A stretch of DNA of 37,461 bases from an uncultured Myxococcales bacterium (GTDB taxonomy: Bacteria; Myxococcota_A; Bradymonadia; UBA7976; VGTA01), in NCBI GenBank assembly GCA_937146725.1, contig CAKZRU010000168.1:1-37461 (forward strand). The letters run 5' to 3'. Each line of letters begins with the position of its first letter. The first letter of the stretch is position 1. Made by a program: the position numbers and the translations under genes. The notes under the pieces were generated by a model that saw only the letters and a list, made by a program, of their open reading frames with translations, was not told where the DNA came from and ran no database searches. This document shows, piece by piece, positions 1 to 9,700 of the stretch.

Positions 1-2
1 AG

Positions 3-857
3 CATCTAGGCCAAGAGATCGAGATATTTAAGAGAATCACAAGAAAGGCTAATCGTTTAAGGCAGTCTTTAGGACATATAACAAGTTTACCAAGAAGTTT
101 AGCCACTCATCAGGTTAATCAAATTAGACTGAATCGATTGCAAGCAGAATGGAGTTTGGCATTAGATTTAGCCAAGATCATTTTGTTACATGAACCTCCA
201 AGTTTTGCAGGGGGGTCAGAAGGTCACCAAGGTATAATTTGGACAGTTCAGACAGATAAGTTTTGGGAAATGGTACTTGAAAAGAGCTTAGAAAGAGCTG
301 AGGTCCAAGTTCAGACTCAAGTACAAGTTCAGCCTTGGAAGGGTATTGGAAAAGTAGCTAATGATGAAAAGTATCAGAAGTACATTGACTTGGTTTTAAC
401 TTATAAAAATAAGCTTGTGATTGCTGATGCAAAATATAAGTTTTGCGAAACCCCAAGTGCTCAAGACCAATATCAAATCTTTGTTTATTCTGTGTTATCA
501 GAAACTTATCCAGAATCGTCACTACTATCAGAAGCTTATCCGGAGTGTGCCGTATTGATTTATCCTTACTATTTAGAAGGTGAGTTATTAGATCAAGATC
601 ATGTAAAAGAAGATCGTAAAGCACAACGTGGTAAGCTTAGTGTAGAAAAAAGCAAAAGCCTCACTTTAAAGGTGATGAAAGTACCTTATCCTCAATGTCA
701 TAATCTTTCTAGCCAACACACATGGGATGAGTACTTAAACCAAGTTGGTAAATTGCTCAGAGACAAGTTGTTTATATCACAAGAGCAAGCGAACGAAGAT
801 TTAGTTGCCGTAGTTGATGATCAGCCACCAACTTTATCCCATGAAAACTTAAACTAG
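3..857 (+). CDS. McrC-like restriction subunit, C-terminal part (5' end outside window)
   Basis: The reading frame is open from the left edge (first full codon at base 3), so this is the 3' part of a longer gene; the TTG at 138 is not needed as a start. The diagnostic region is a PD-(D/E)xK nuclease core: Asp at 387-389 in YIDLVL, then DAK at 425-433 in VIADAKYKF, followed by DQYQIFVYSVL. This pattern (pDlvl, DaKYK, DxYQ) is that of McrC/McrBC-type subunits, as is the preceding W-x-LAL-DLAKIIL segment. McrC partners the GTPase McrB to cleave modified DNA; an McrB-like gene would be expected upstream, outside the window. An odd VQVQTQVQVQ stretch and a duplicated TYPES/AYPEC segment (near bases 505-550) interrupt the core. 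The stop overlaps by a few bases the stop of the convergent gene. Family call is fairly firm; substrate is unknown. Confidence 0.72.
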   Translation, partial: HLGQEIEIFKRITRKANRLRQSLGHITSLPRSLATHQVNQIRLNRLQAEWSLALDLAKIILLHEPPSFAGGSEGHQGIIWTVQTDKFWEMVLEKSLERAEVQVQTQVQVQPWKGIGKVANDEKYQKYIDLVLTYKNKLVIADAKYKFCETPSAQDQYQIFVYSVLSETYPESSLLSEAYPECAVLIYPYYLEGELLDQDHVKEDRKAQRGKLSVEKSKSLTLKVMKVPYPQCHNLSSQHTWDEYLNQVGKLLRDKLFISQEQANEDLVAVVDDQPPTLSHENLN

Positions 858-1414
858 AGCCCTAAGATTTCCTCATCTTCTGCTTCATGATGTTCTTCCG
901 TTAGTCGCTGCTGCCTTTTGCTTTCACGGGCTTGACTTGTTGCTTCGGCTTTGCTGCCACTTGCATAATCGAGTTGCTGAAACTTAAGGCCATTTACTAA
1001 TAGTGGCTTGAGTCTAAAGAGGATAATTAGCATGGCGAATAGGGGCAGTTTAGACCAATAAAGAGTATGTCCTTGGCTAAGCCAATCCCAATGAAAACTA
1101 TGTTCATTAAGGACAAACACGAGTTCACAAGCGATAAGGATACCAAACATGGGAATGAATACACTGCGCCATAAGGCACTGAATAACTGCCTGAGTACAT
1201 AGGCAAATAAACTACTCACTGCTGTGATCAGTAGAATGAGTTTAAGAAAGGCGGGGTCTTCATAACTAATATGATTAAATTGTGAGAAAAGCAGCGCACT
1301 AAAAATTAAAAAGACAAATAGCCCAGATTTAAAAAATCCTTTTTGCTCACAGCTTTGACAAAATAATTCCTGATACGCATTACGTTTACAAGCAAGGCAA
1401 TGTTTATCGGTCAT
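854..1414 (-). CDS. zinc-ribbon multi-pass membrane protein, unknown function
   Basis: A 186-residue protein. The N-terminus carries two CxxC pairs (C6/C9 and C19/C22), a short zinc-ribbon pattern. It is followed by about four hydrophobic segments (around GLFVFLIFSALLF, LILLITAVSSLFAYVL, FIPMFGILIACELVFVL and LPLFAMLIILF), so the protein should sit in the inner membrane with the ribbon in the cytoplasm. The C-terminal 40 residues are charged (Glu/Arg/Lys/Gln), ending DEEILGL. The ATG at 1412-1414 is preceded by AGAGGA at a normal spacing. I do not recognise a named family. The gene converges on the McrC-like gene with overlapping stops. Confidence 0.7.
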   Translation of the reverse strand: MTDKHCLACKRNAYQELFCQSCEQKGFFKSGLFVFLIFSALLFSQFNHISYEDPAFLKLILLITAVSSLFAYVLRQLFSALWRSVFIPMFGILIACELVFVLNEHSFHWDWLSQGHTLYWSKLPLFAMLIILFRLKPLLVNGLKFQQLDYASGSKAEATSQARESKRQQRLTEEHHEAEDEEILGL

Positions 1415-1665
1415 TGGTCCTCTTTTCTTTGGTATAATGTAGTCAGGTGAATGATCATTTTACTTGATGACAAGAAATCTATCCCAGTTAAAAACTATCA
1501 TACATAAGCTCTATTCGTTGAGGTTATATTCCCGAAAAAGATCAATCATGGAGTTGTATTTTGTGACTTATGTGCATCCGAATAGAAGATCAAGGTATCT
1601 GTTTATGTGCATAAATGCATATTTAAATTGTTCAGCCTTAATCAATATTAAAAGGAAAAACGCAC

Positions 1666-1830
1666 ATGTTTGGCTTTCTAAAAAAAGATCCACAAAAAAA
1701 GCTCAAAGCACAAATCAAAGCTAAGTACGAAGAGAGCGTTAGGCTTCAGCGTAATGGTAAAATCAAAGAATATGGCGATATTATGGCCGAAATTGAAAAA
1801 CTTGAGGCAAAATTAAAGCCTGAGTCCTGA
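1666..1830 (+). CDS. small DUF6435 / Lacal_2735-type protein (54 aa)
   Basis: A short gene reading MFGFLKKDPQKKLKAQ at its start and ending KLEAKLKPES before TGA at 1828-1830. A good ribosome binding site (AAGGA near 1652-1657) lies about 8 bases before the ATG. The MFGxxKKDPxKKL start and the following YEE..RLQRNGKIKEYG..MAEIEKLE helix fit the DUF6435 (Lacal_2735) family of short, highly charged, helical cytoplasmic proteins, whose usual length is 50-60 residues. Function is unknown. A different frame (1464-1724) overlaps its start but lacks these features. The family assignment rests on remembered family sequences. Confidence 0.75.
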   Translation: MFGFLKKDPQKKLKAQIKAKYEESVRLQRNGKIKEYGDIMAEIEKLEAKLKPES

Positions 1831-1851
1831 AGATATTTTTGCAATATGTGC

Positions 1852-2301
1852 TTAACGGTAGTGCTTGGGTAAGCTGTCCAAAAACTGGGTCTTCCAGTAA
1901 TAGTGATCTAATAAACTATCATCACAATGACCCATCATTAAATGAGCTATATATAAGGCTTCTACCGATGCTAAACCATTGCTTGGATCACTACCATCAG
2001 ACGATTTTCGTGGATAGGCAGTGACAATATCCTTAGGAAGTGAACGATAGATCGGTGTTCCACTCACACAGGCTTGAACTTGAGGTAAGAGTCGCCAGGT
2101 TGCATCAAGTAGTAGCAAAGTGCCTTGATCCTCTTGACTCAAAACCGGTGCATCAACCGCAAGAACAATGTGATTTGTTCCATTAAAATCTAGATCAGGC
2201 GCTGTTAGAAAAAGTATATTTTCTCGATCTTCAAGTGGGGTTAGTGAACACTTTTTAAAGTTTTCTTTTTTATGTCGAATCACAACGGTTTGAATGGTCA
2301 A
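1852..2301 (-). CDS. Tsr3/DTW-like (putative rRNA/tRNA aminocarboxypropyltransferase family) protein
   Basis: A 149-residue protein with an N-terminal RHKKENFKKCSLTPLEDR block, LLLDATWRLLPQV near the middle, RSLPKDIVTAYPRKS, and then NGLASVEALYIAHLMMG. The order 'LDxTW ... R.LP ... Y.RKS/GxxS-EA' is the signature of the Tsr3 (DUF367) and DTW families, SAM-dependent enzymes that transfer an aminocarboxypropyl group to RNA uridines. The sequence does not decide between the two subfamilies. The start is a TTG at 2299-2301, supported by AGGAG eight bases upstream. It stands alone, convergent with the small DUF6435 gene. Confidence 0.68.
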   Translation of the reverse strand: MTIQTVVIRHKKENFKKCSLTPLEDRENILFLTAPDLDFNGTNHIVLAVDAPVLSQEDQGTLLLLDATWRLLPQVQACVSGTPIYRSLPKDIVTAYPRKSSDGSDPSNGLASVEALYIAHLMMGHCDDSLLDHYYWKTQFLDSLPKHYR

Positions 2302-2430
2302 AAGTAAAGCTCCTACTTATTGGACATTGGGTTTGGCTAAGGATAGCATAAGTCAATCATGAGCTCCGCTATTCCAAACAGTTTTTAAGAGTTTTAGATC
2401 GTGATCGACAACTTATTTTCGTGAAAGCCC

Positions 2431-2459
2431 TTGTATAGATGAGGCTTATTAATTATAAC
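2431..2459 (+). promoter_or_regulatory. candidate sigma-70 promoter for the FGE-domain lipoprotein
   Basis: TTGTAT at 2431-2436 and TATAAC at 2454-2459 are separated by 17 bases, about 65 bases upstream of the preferred ATG at 2527. Both boxes match the general sigma-70 consensus at most positions. The match is by eye only. Confidence 0.4.
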
Positions 2460-2526
2460 AGTCGTTATATAAAGTGGAATGCGATTTAGATTTATACCAA
2501 TCAATAACCCTAAGGTATGTATTAAG

Positions 2527-3732
2527 ATGAAGAAATTACTTTGGATCATATGCTTGTTTGTAGCTTGTGGTGAGCAAACCACAGCAACAAACAACGAACC
2601 TACCGATTGTCGAGCTAGTGATGCTGCCTGTCCTATTGGCTTCACCTGTGAAGAATCTGAAATGGGCCAATTCCTATGTACTCAAGATATGCCCGCCGGT
2701 GCTGAGGCTATGGCCGGTACTGAAATTACGGCCGGTGCTGAAATTATGGCTGGTGCTGAAACTATGGCCGGTACTGAAATTATGGCTGGTGCTGAAACTA
2801 TGGCCGGTACTGAAATTATGGCTGGTGCTGAAATTATGGGCGGTACTGAAACTATGGCCGGTGCTGAAATTATGGGCGGTACTGAAACTATGGGCGGTAC
2901 TGAAACTATGGGCGGTACTGAAACTATGGCGGGTACTGAAACGATGAATGGTCAAAGTAATAACGGCATCAGTCCTAATGCACCCTGTCTTGAGTTTGAA
3001 AATGCCTGCCCGGATATTGAATGGGTTCGTCTAGAGGGTGATACTTTTAGTATGGGCTCTAACAGTGGTCAAAGTGATGAACAGCCGGTCAGAGAAGTTA
3101 CGATTCAGAGCTTTGAGATCATGCGAACTGAAGTCACGGTGGCCATGTATCGTAAATGTGTAGATGCAAACGTATGTTCTGAGCTTAACACAGCGTTGCC
3201 GGAATGCACTTGGACAAGTGAGGCTGATGATAAAGAAGATCTACCCGCGAGCTGTATGAGTTGGTTCCAAATCTCCGAGTTTGCCACTTGGGTTGGCGCT
3301 CGTTTACCAAGTGAAGCCGAATGGGAATTTGCCGCTCGTGGTGGTAATCGAGATGTTCTTTATCCTTGGGGAAATGAAGCACCAGACTGTGATCGAGTTA
3401 ATTTTGATAGTTGCTATGAAGGGATTACTTCTGTATGTGCAATTCCGGCAGGTAATACCGCCCAAGGTTTATGTGACATGGCCGGTAATGTGTGGGAATG
3501 GGTCGCTGATGAATACCGCACCGATTATATAGGCGCACCAGTCGATGGAAGCCCACGTTGTGAAACTGTCAATTGCACCGCTGAAATGATTGATGATCCT
3601 TTCCGAGTGATGCGTGGTGGCTATTGGTTTGGTCAAGCGGGTGATTTAACAGTAAGCTATCGTAACAGCGGTGGTCAAACCAATAGCTTTGGCTATCGTG
3701 GTGGACGTTTAGCTAGAACGATTACGCCCTAA
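2527..3732 (+). CDS. FGE-sulfatase (SUMF1-like) domain lipoprotein
   Basis: Start chosen at the ATG at 2527, giving MKKLLWIICLFVAC: a short positive n-region, hydrophobic core and lipobox Cys at residue 14; AAGG at 2512-2515 is a weak ribosome site. An upstream in-frame ATG at 2479 would add 16 residues that spoil the signal peptide. Order: lipobox, a small Cys-rich module, residues 57-140 of 14 six-residue A/G-G-T/A-E-x-M repeats, then an FGE-sulfatase domain (PF03781) from about residue 165 to the end. Family hallmarks visible: FSMGS, MRTEVTVAMY, ARLPSEAEWEFAARGG, YPWGN, DMAGNVWEW, RVMRGGYW and a GYRGGRLAR ending. The paired Cys that make true FGE catalytic are not in their usual place near the C-terminus, so I infer a ligand-binding surface version, not an active formylglycine-generating enzyme. 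Confidence 0.88.
   Translation: MKKLLWIICLFVACGEQTTATNNEPTDCRASDAACPIGFTCEESEMGQFLCTQDMPAGAEAMAGTEITAGAEIMAGAETMAGTEIMAGAETMAGTEIMAGAEIMGGTETMAGAEIMGGTETMGGTETMGGTETMAGTETMNGQSNNGISPNAPCLEFENACPDIEWVRLEGDTFSMGSNSGQSDEQPVREVTIQSFEIMRTEVTVAMYRKCVDANVCSELNTALPECTWTSEADDKEDLPASCMSWFQISEFATWVGARLPSEAEWEFAARGGNRDVLYPWGNEAPDCDRVNFDSCYEGITSVCAIPAGNTAQGLCDMAGNVWEWVADEYRTDYIGAPVDGSPRCETVNCTAEMIDDPFRVMRGGYWFGQAGDLTVSYRNSGGQTNSFGYRGGRLARTITP
2695..2946. repeat. 14 x 18-bp in-frame tandem repeat (AGTEIM/GGTETM linker)
   Basis: Fourteen consecutive 18-base units encode six-residue blocks of the type AGAEIM, AGTETM and GGTETM. It forms a flexible acidic linker right behind the lipidated N-terminus. Copies differ mostly at GCC/GGC, GCT/ACT and ATT/ACT, and because 18 is divisible by three, copy-number change would keep the frame. 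Confidence 0.9.
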
Positions 3733-3766
3733 ACTAAACTTTGATCAGGCATATTAAGCGGATTGT

Positions 3767-6700
3767 CTATTCAGTATAGATTAGACCACTTACACCACTT
3801 AAGCCCACAGCTCCTAAACCAATATTTACATTGGCACTGATGCCACCTACACCACCGGTGCCACCGGTATTGACTTGGTCTCCAACCAAACTGATATTTA
3901 AGATTTCGTAAGGTAGGCTTTGCCCCGAGGTATTGTGCAGATAAAAGTCATAACTAGCACCACCTTGGCCACCGGCACCACCGCCACCGTTACCACCATC
4001 GCCACCTTTACCACCATCACCACCTTGTAGTGAGCAGAAGCCTTGGAAGAGTCCATTACCAGCACCACCACCAAGGCCGGGTAAACCACCACGGCCACCA
4101 GGACCACCTGGACCACCACTACCACCACTGCCACCAAAACCACGAGTAATTACATTATCTTGGATGATGGGAAGTTGATTAGAATTATTGATCGCAATGC
4201 TATAAGTCATGAAAACACCAAAGGAACCACCACCACTTTGGCCACCACCACCACCTTCGCCACCACAAGCTCCTGAGCCACCGCCACCGCCGGTCGCCCC
4301 AATATCGTAGTCAGCATCATTTGTATATAAGACGACCACACCAGCAGCACCTCCACCGCCACCACCGCCACTACCGGCTTCGGCTAAGCTTCCATTCTGT
4401 CCGTCAATTCCTGTCCAATGTTGGCTTTGTACTAAGCCTTGTGCACTGACTGCACCAACAGCTCCTTGCCCGTCATTGCCGTTTGCACCCACTGTACCTG
4501 TACCAGCATCACGTGGGCCATTACCTACTGTACAAGATGAGTTTGAGCTACTTCTAAAGCCATGAGCCGTTACACCAGGTAAACCAGGAGACGTTCCTAA
4601 ACCAGCGGTTGCCACACCTGCAGGTTGGTCAAAATCAGGACAGATTGAGCTAGCACCTGCACCACCACTTACTGCCTGCCCACCACAGGTATTTACTCCG
4701 CCTAGTCCTCCAATATTAAGGTTGGTCCCATTACAGTTAGGATTACTTATGCCAAAGGAGTTACTACCGGCCTGTCCCTGAACACCATTAAAACCATTCG
4801 CTCCTAAAGAGCCATCTCTACCTCGGCCACCATCGCCGGATACAATCCGATTATTACTAATTACAAGGTTTTCATCACTATCAATAATATAGACACCATA
4901 AGAGTTTCCACGCTGAATGGGTGTATCCGCAGTGATTAAGAAGCCATCCAACAGCGTAGGCTGATCAATATTACGAGCAATCACTCCATATCGATGTTGC
5001 TCAACACTTACCAAGCCGCGTGCATCAATGTGCGAAGTACTGACTTCGGGGCTACGCACCCAAGAGTTTTGCTGATGACCCCCAAGAATCTCAAAGCCAT
5101 TCGGAAGCTCAAAGTTTTCTCGATAAACGCCTTCGGCAACTCGCAAGCGAGCTTTACCCACCGATTGAGCGATTTGAACCGCATAATTAAGCGTTGCACA
5201 GGCTTGGTTAAAGCTTCCACAGTTCGCTACATCTTGGCCACCAAACTGAGTAGGCTTGACATAGATCGCTGTATCATCAGGACTAAACTCACACCCATTG
5301 TTAGATAAACCATCCAAGTCATAATGACCCGGCAAGCAGTCATAACTACATTGAGCAAGATTATTCAGCACTCGACATACAGGGGTAATGAAATAAGCTG
5401 CTGCTCCACCATCCCACAGTGTTGTACAATCACTATTACAAGCACCACAATGCGCTAAACTTAAGTATTTCCCATTAGAAATATAGGTTTCATCGACCAA
5501 GCCATCACAATCATCATCTTGATAGTCACAGGCCTCATTTGCAGCTCCATTTATCTGCTCTGCATCACAGGCAACCGGTAAACTAGAGTCGTTAGGATCA
5601 CATTGATATACACCACTTCTAAGGCATAAACCTTGACCTACTGTACATTGAGTATTGACCAACGGGTGCGTTTCATCACTGCTTCCATCACAGTCATTAT
5701 CAAGACCATCACAGACTTCTTGAGAGGCTTGATTTTCCACTGCTGAGCACAGAACGCTATCTCCTGCTTCGCTACAACGGTTAATGCCAACCGCTTGGCA
5801 GATGCCAATGCCTTGCGTACACGGAGCCCCTTTGGTTGGGAAAGTTTCGTCTAGCGAACCATCACAATCGTTATCAAGATCATCGCAAAGCTCTGCTTCT
5901 GGCGCACCGGCAACTACACTACAACTTAGGCTTTGACCATCAGCAGCACATACTTGAAGACCTCGTCGCTGACATGCTCCAATCCCTTCAGTACAAATCT
6001 CATTCAATGCCGGGAAGTCTTCATCAACGCTACCATCACAGTCATTATCTAGGCCATCACAGAGTTCGGCAACTGCCTGTCCTGCTTCTACTGAACAGCT
6101 CACGCCATTTCCATCAGCCGAGCAACGGTTTACACCGCTCTGACGACATAAACCAATGCCTACATTACATACTGCACCAAGTTGGGCAAAGTCTTCGTCG
6201 GTAACACCATCACAATCGTTATCGAGACTGTCACAGCTTTCAGCATTGGGTTGACCGGCGCTTGCTGAGCAAATTAAGCGATCACCTTCGGGCGCACAGC
6301 TATTTACCCCCACATTTTGACAGGCGCCAATCCCATCCGTACAAGGCTCTCCTTTACCGGCAAACTCTTCGTCAATCGACGCATCACAGTCATTATCGAG
6401 TCCATCACATAGCTCAAGACTAGGCTGACCTTCTATTGCAGAGCAGGCCACACTTAGCCCATCAGCACTACAGCGCGTGACGCCAATGCTTTGACAGGCA
6501 CCAATCCCAAGCGAGCAGGGCTCACCGCGTGCCGCAAAACCTTCATCAAGACTGCCATCACAATCATTATCAATCCCATCGCATAATTCAGCGCTAGCCA
6601 CGCCTGCTTGTGCTGAGCAAACCACCGTATCACCAGCAGGAGAACAACGGGTGACACCTACTTCTTGACAGGCGCCAACGCCTTCGATACATGCTTCACC

Positions 6701-9700
6701 ACGTGCCGCATAGCCTTCATCGGTTAAGCCATCACAGTCATTATCAAGGTCATCGCAAAGCTCTATCTCGGGTGCGGCTGCCTCTACACTACATTGCAAC
6801 TCAATACCGTTATCCGCACAGATCTTTAGACCACGACGTTGACAAATCCCTGTGCCCACAGTGCAGGCTGTATTAAGTTCTACAAAATCTTCATCAACAG
6901 CATTATCGCAGTCATTATCCACACCATCGCACAGCTCCGCTTCACCCGAACCAGCGCTCACCTCACACACAACACCCAAGCCACTTGAATCACAACGAGT
7001 CACACTACTTCGACGGCAAAAGCCTGTACCTTCGGTACAGATGACTCCTAGGGTTGGGAAGTCCTCATCAACTGTCCCATCACAATCATTGTCAATACTG
7101 TCACAGGTTTCCGCGCTGGGTGCTCCTTCTACAGCAGTACAGCTCACCGATTGACCATCTGCGGTACAGCGGGTTACGCCCACAGCTTCACAAGCACCAA
7201 CCCCGGTTGCGCAAACCTCACCTCGAGCCGCATAGCCCTCGTCAATTTGACCATCACAGTCATTATCAAGGTCATCACAGATTTCAATTTCTGGTTCAGC
7301 AGCACTGACATTACAAACAACTGCTGTACCATCCAAGGAACAGGCTAAAAGTCCACGTCTTTGGCAAATCCCTGCACCTTGAATACAAAAGTCATTGATG
7401 CCAACAAAACCTTCATCAATCGACCCATCACAGTCATTATCAAGATTATCACACAGTTCATCACCAGCTTGATCAGCGCTGGCGGAACAAATCACCGATT
7501 GTTGATCGGGTGCACAGCGATTAATGCCATTGTTGGTACATATGCCCTGTCCGGCTGAACACAGTTCATTGAGTGTAGGATAGTCTTCATCAACACTGCC
7601 ATCACAGTCATTATCAAGATTATCACACAGTTCAGCGGATGGTGCATTCGCTTGTGCTGAGCAAACGACTTCTGTGCCTTGCTCATCACAGCGGGTGATG
7701 CCCACCGCTTGGCAGGTGCCAATCCCAACGGTACAGGGAACAGCACGTTCAGCAAAGCCCTCATCGGTTATGCCATCACAATCATTATCAAGATCATCAC
7801 AGATTTCTTCTGCGGCTTCGCCGGCCGTCACACTGCAGAGTGTATTTTGCCCTTGGTCATCACATACAAGCAAACCACGTCTTTGACAGATGCCTTGGCC
7901 CACTTCACAGAGTTCATTGAGATTTGGGAAGCTTTCATCAATCAAGCCATCACAATCATTGTCAGCGCCATCGCAGAGTTCTTCATTAGGCGCTAAAGCA
8001 CTGACCGAGCACTGTGTGCCTTCTCCATTAGGCATACAGCGAGTTACGCCACTTTGACGACAGAATCCTGTACCTTCTGTACACACCTCTCCCAAAGTAG
8101 GAAAGGCCTCGTCAACAGATCCATCGCAATCATTATCAAGACGATCACAAACTTCAGCATTTGCCTCACGAGCTACAGCGCTACAGCTGACGGCTAAACC
8201 ATCAGCGGTACAGCGGGTAACCCCCACCGTTTCACATGCGCCAATCCCTTCGACACATGCTTCTCCACGAGCGGGAAAGCCCTCATCAATTAAGCCATCA
8301 CAGTCATTATCAAGATCATCACAAGTCTCTATTTCTGGCTCGGCGGCATTTACGTTGCAAGTCACTTCGCTCCCATCAGCGGAACACCCTAACAAGCCAC
8401 GTCTTTGGCAAATCCCCTCGCCTTGGGTACAAAAGTCATTAATACCGATAAAGCCCTCATCAATTTCACCATCACAGTCATTATCTAAGTTATCACATAG
8501 TTCTTCACTGGCTTCATCAGCACTGACCGAGCAAATCACCGACTGCTGATCGGGTCCACAGCGATTAATGCCATTGTTTGTGCAAACTCCTTGGCCCGCT
8601 GAACATAGTTCATTCAGACTTGGATAATCTTCATCCACATTACCATCACAGTCATTGTCAAGATTATCGCATAACTCCACAGCAGGTGGATTTGCTTGGG
8701 CCGAACAGACCACATCTGTTCCCTGTTCATCACAGCGGGTGATGCCCACCGCTTGGCAAGTCCCAATCCCTACTGTACAAGGCACAGCCCGAGCTGCAAA
8801 GCCCTCATCAATTTGGCCATCACAGTCATTATCTAAGTCATCACAGATTTCTTGATTTGCCTCACCTACTGCAACGCTACAGCGAATATCTTGGCCTTGA
8901 TCATCACAAACTAATAAACCCCGTCTTTGACAAATCCCGGAGCCAACTTCACAGATCTGGTTCAAGGTTGGAAAGCTTTCATCAATGCTGCCATCACAGT
9001 CGTTATCAGCACCATCACACAGTTCTTCGTTTGGCGCTAAGGCATTTACGGAACAGGCTGCGCTTTGCCCATCAGCAGTACAGCGAATCACTCCGCTTTG
9101 GCGACAAAGGCCTTCGCCTACCGTACACACTGAAGCCAAGTTTTGATAGTCTTCATCTACACTGCCATCGCAGTCATTGTCTAAGCCATCGCATAACTCT
9201 TGGGCAGAAGGATTTGCTTCCACAGAGCATTCAACGCCCTGCTTATCCTCAGTACAACTCAAAATACCAACTGCTTGGCAAGTGCCCTGTCCAACCATAC
9301 ATGGGTCGCCTAAACCAGCAAAACCTTCATCAGCTTCACCATCACAATCATTATCAAGTTGATCGCAGATTTCCTCATTGGGCATGCCGGCATTGGCAGA
9401 ACAGACAACCGCTTGTCCCTGTTCATCACAACGCGTCACACCAACTGCTTGGCATTGTCCAACACCACTGATACAGGCTTCACCTCTTGGCTCAAAGCCC
9501 TCGTCAATCGTTCCGTCACAGTCATTGTCTCGATTATCACAGGTTTCTACTTCTGGCTCAGCAGCACTTACGCTACAGTTTACCGAAAGTGCATCAGCTG
9601 AACACACTTGTAAGCCTCGTCTTTGGCAGATGCCCTCACCCACTGTACAAAAGTCATTGAGGCCAACAAAGTCTTCATCAACGGATCCATCACAGTCATT

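Noticed and set aside
1464..1724. 86-codon forward frame upstream of the small DUF6435 gene
   Set aside because: It overlaps the DUF6435 start, has a basic, random-looking product and no good ribosome site.
2674..2955. Antisense open frame rich in SFSTAH/N repeats across the FGE-lipoprotein linker
   Set aside because: It is a mirror of the 18-bp coding repeat on the other strand; no ribosome site and no domain.
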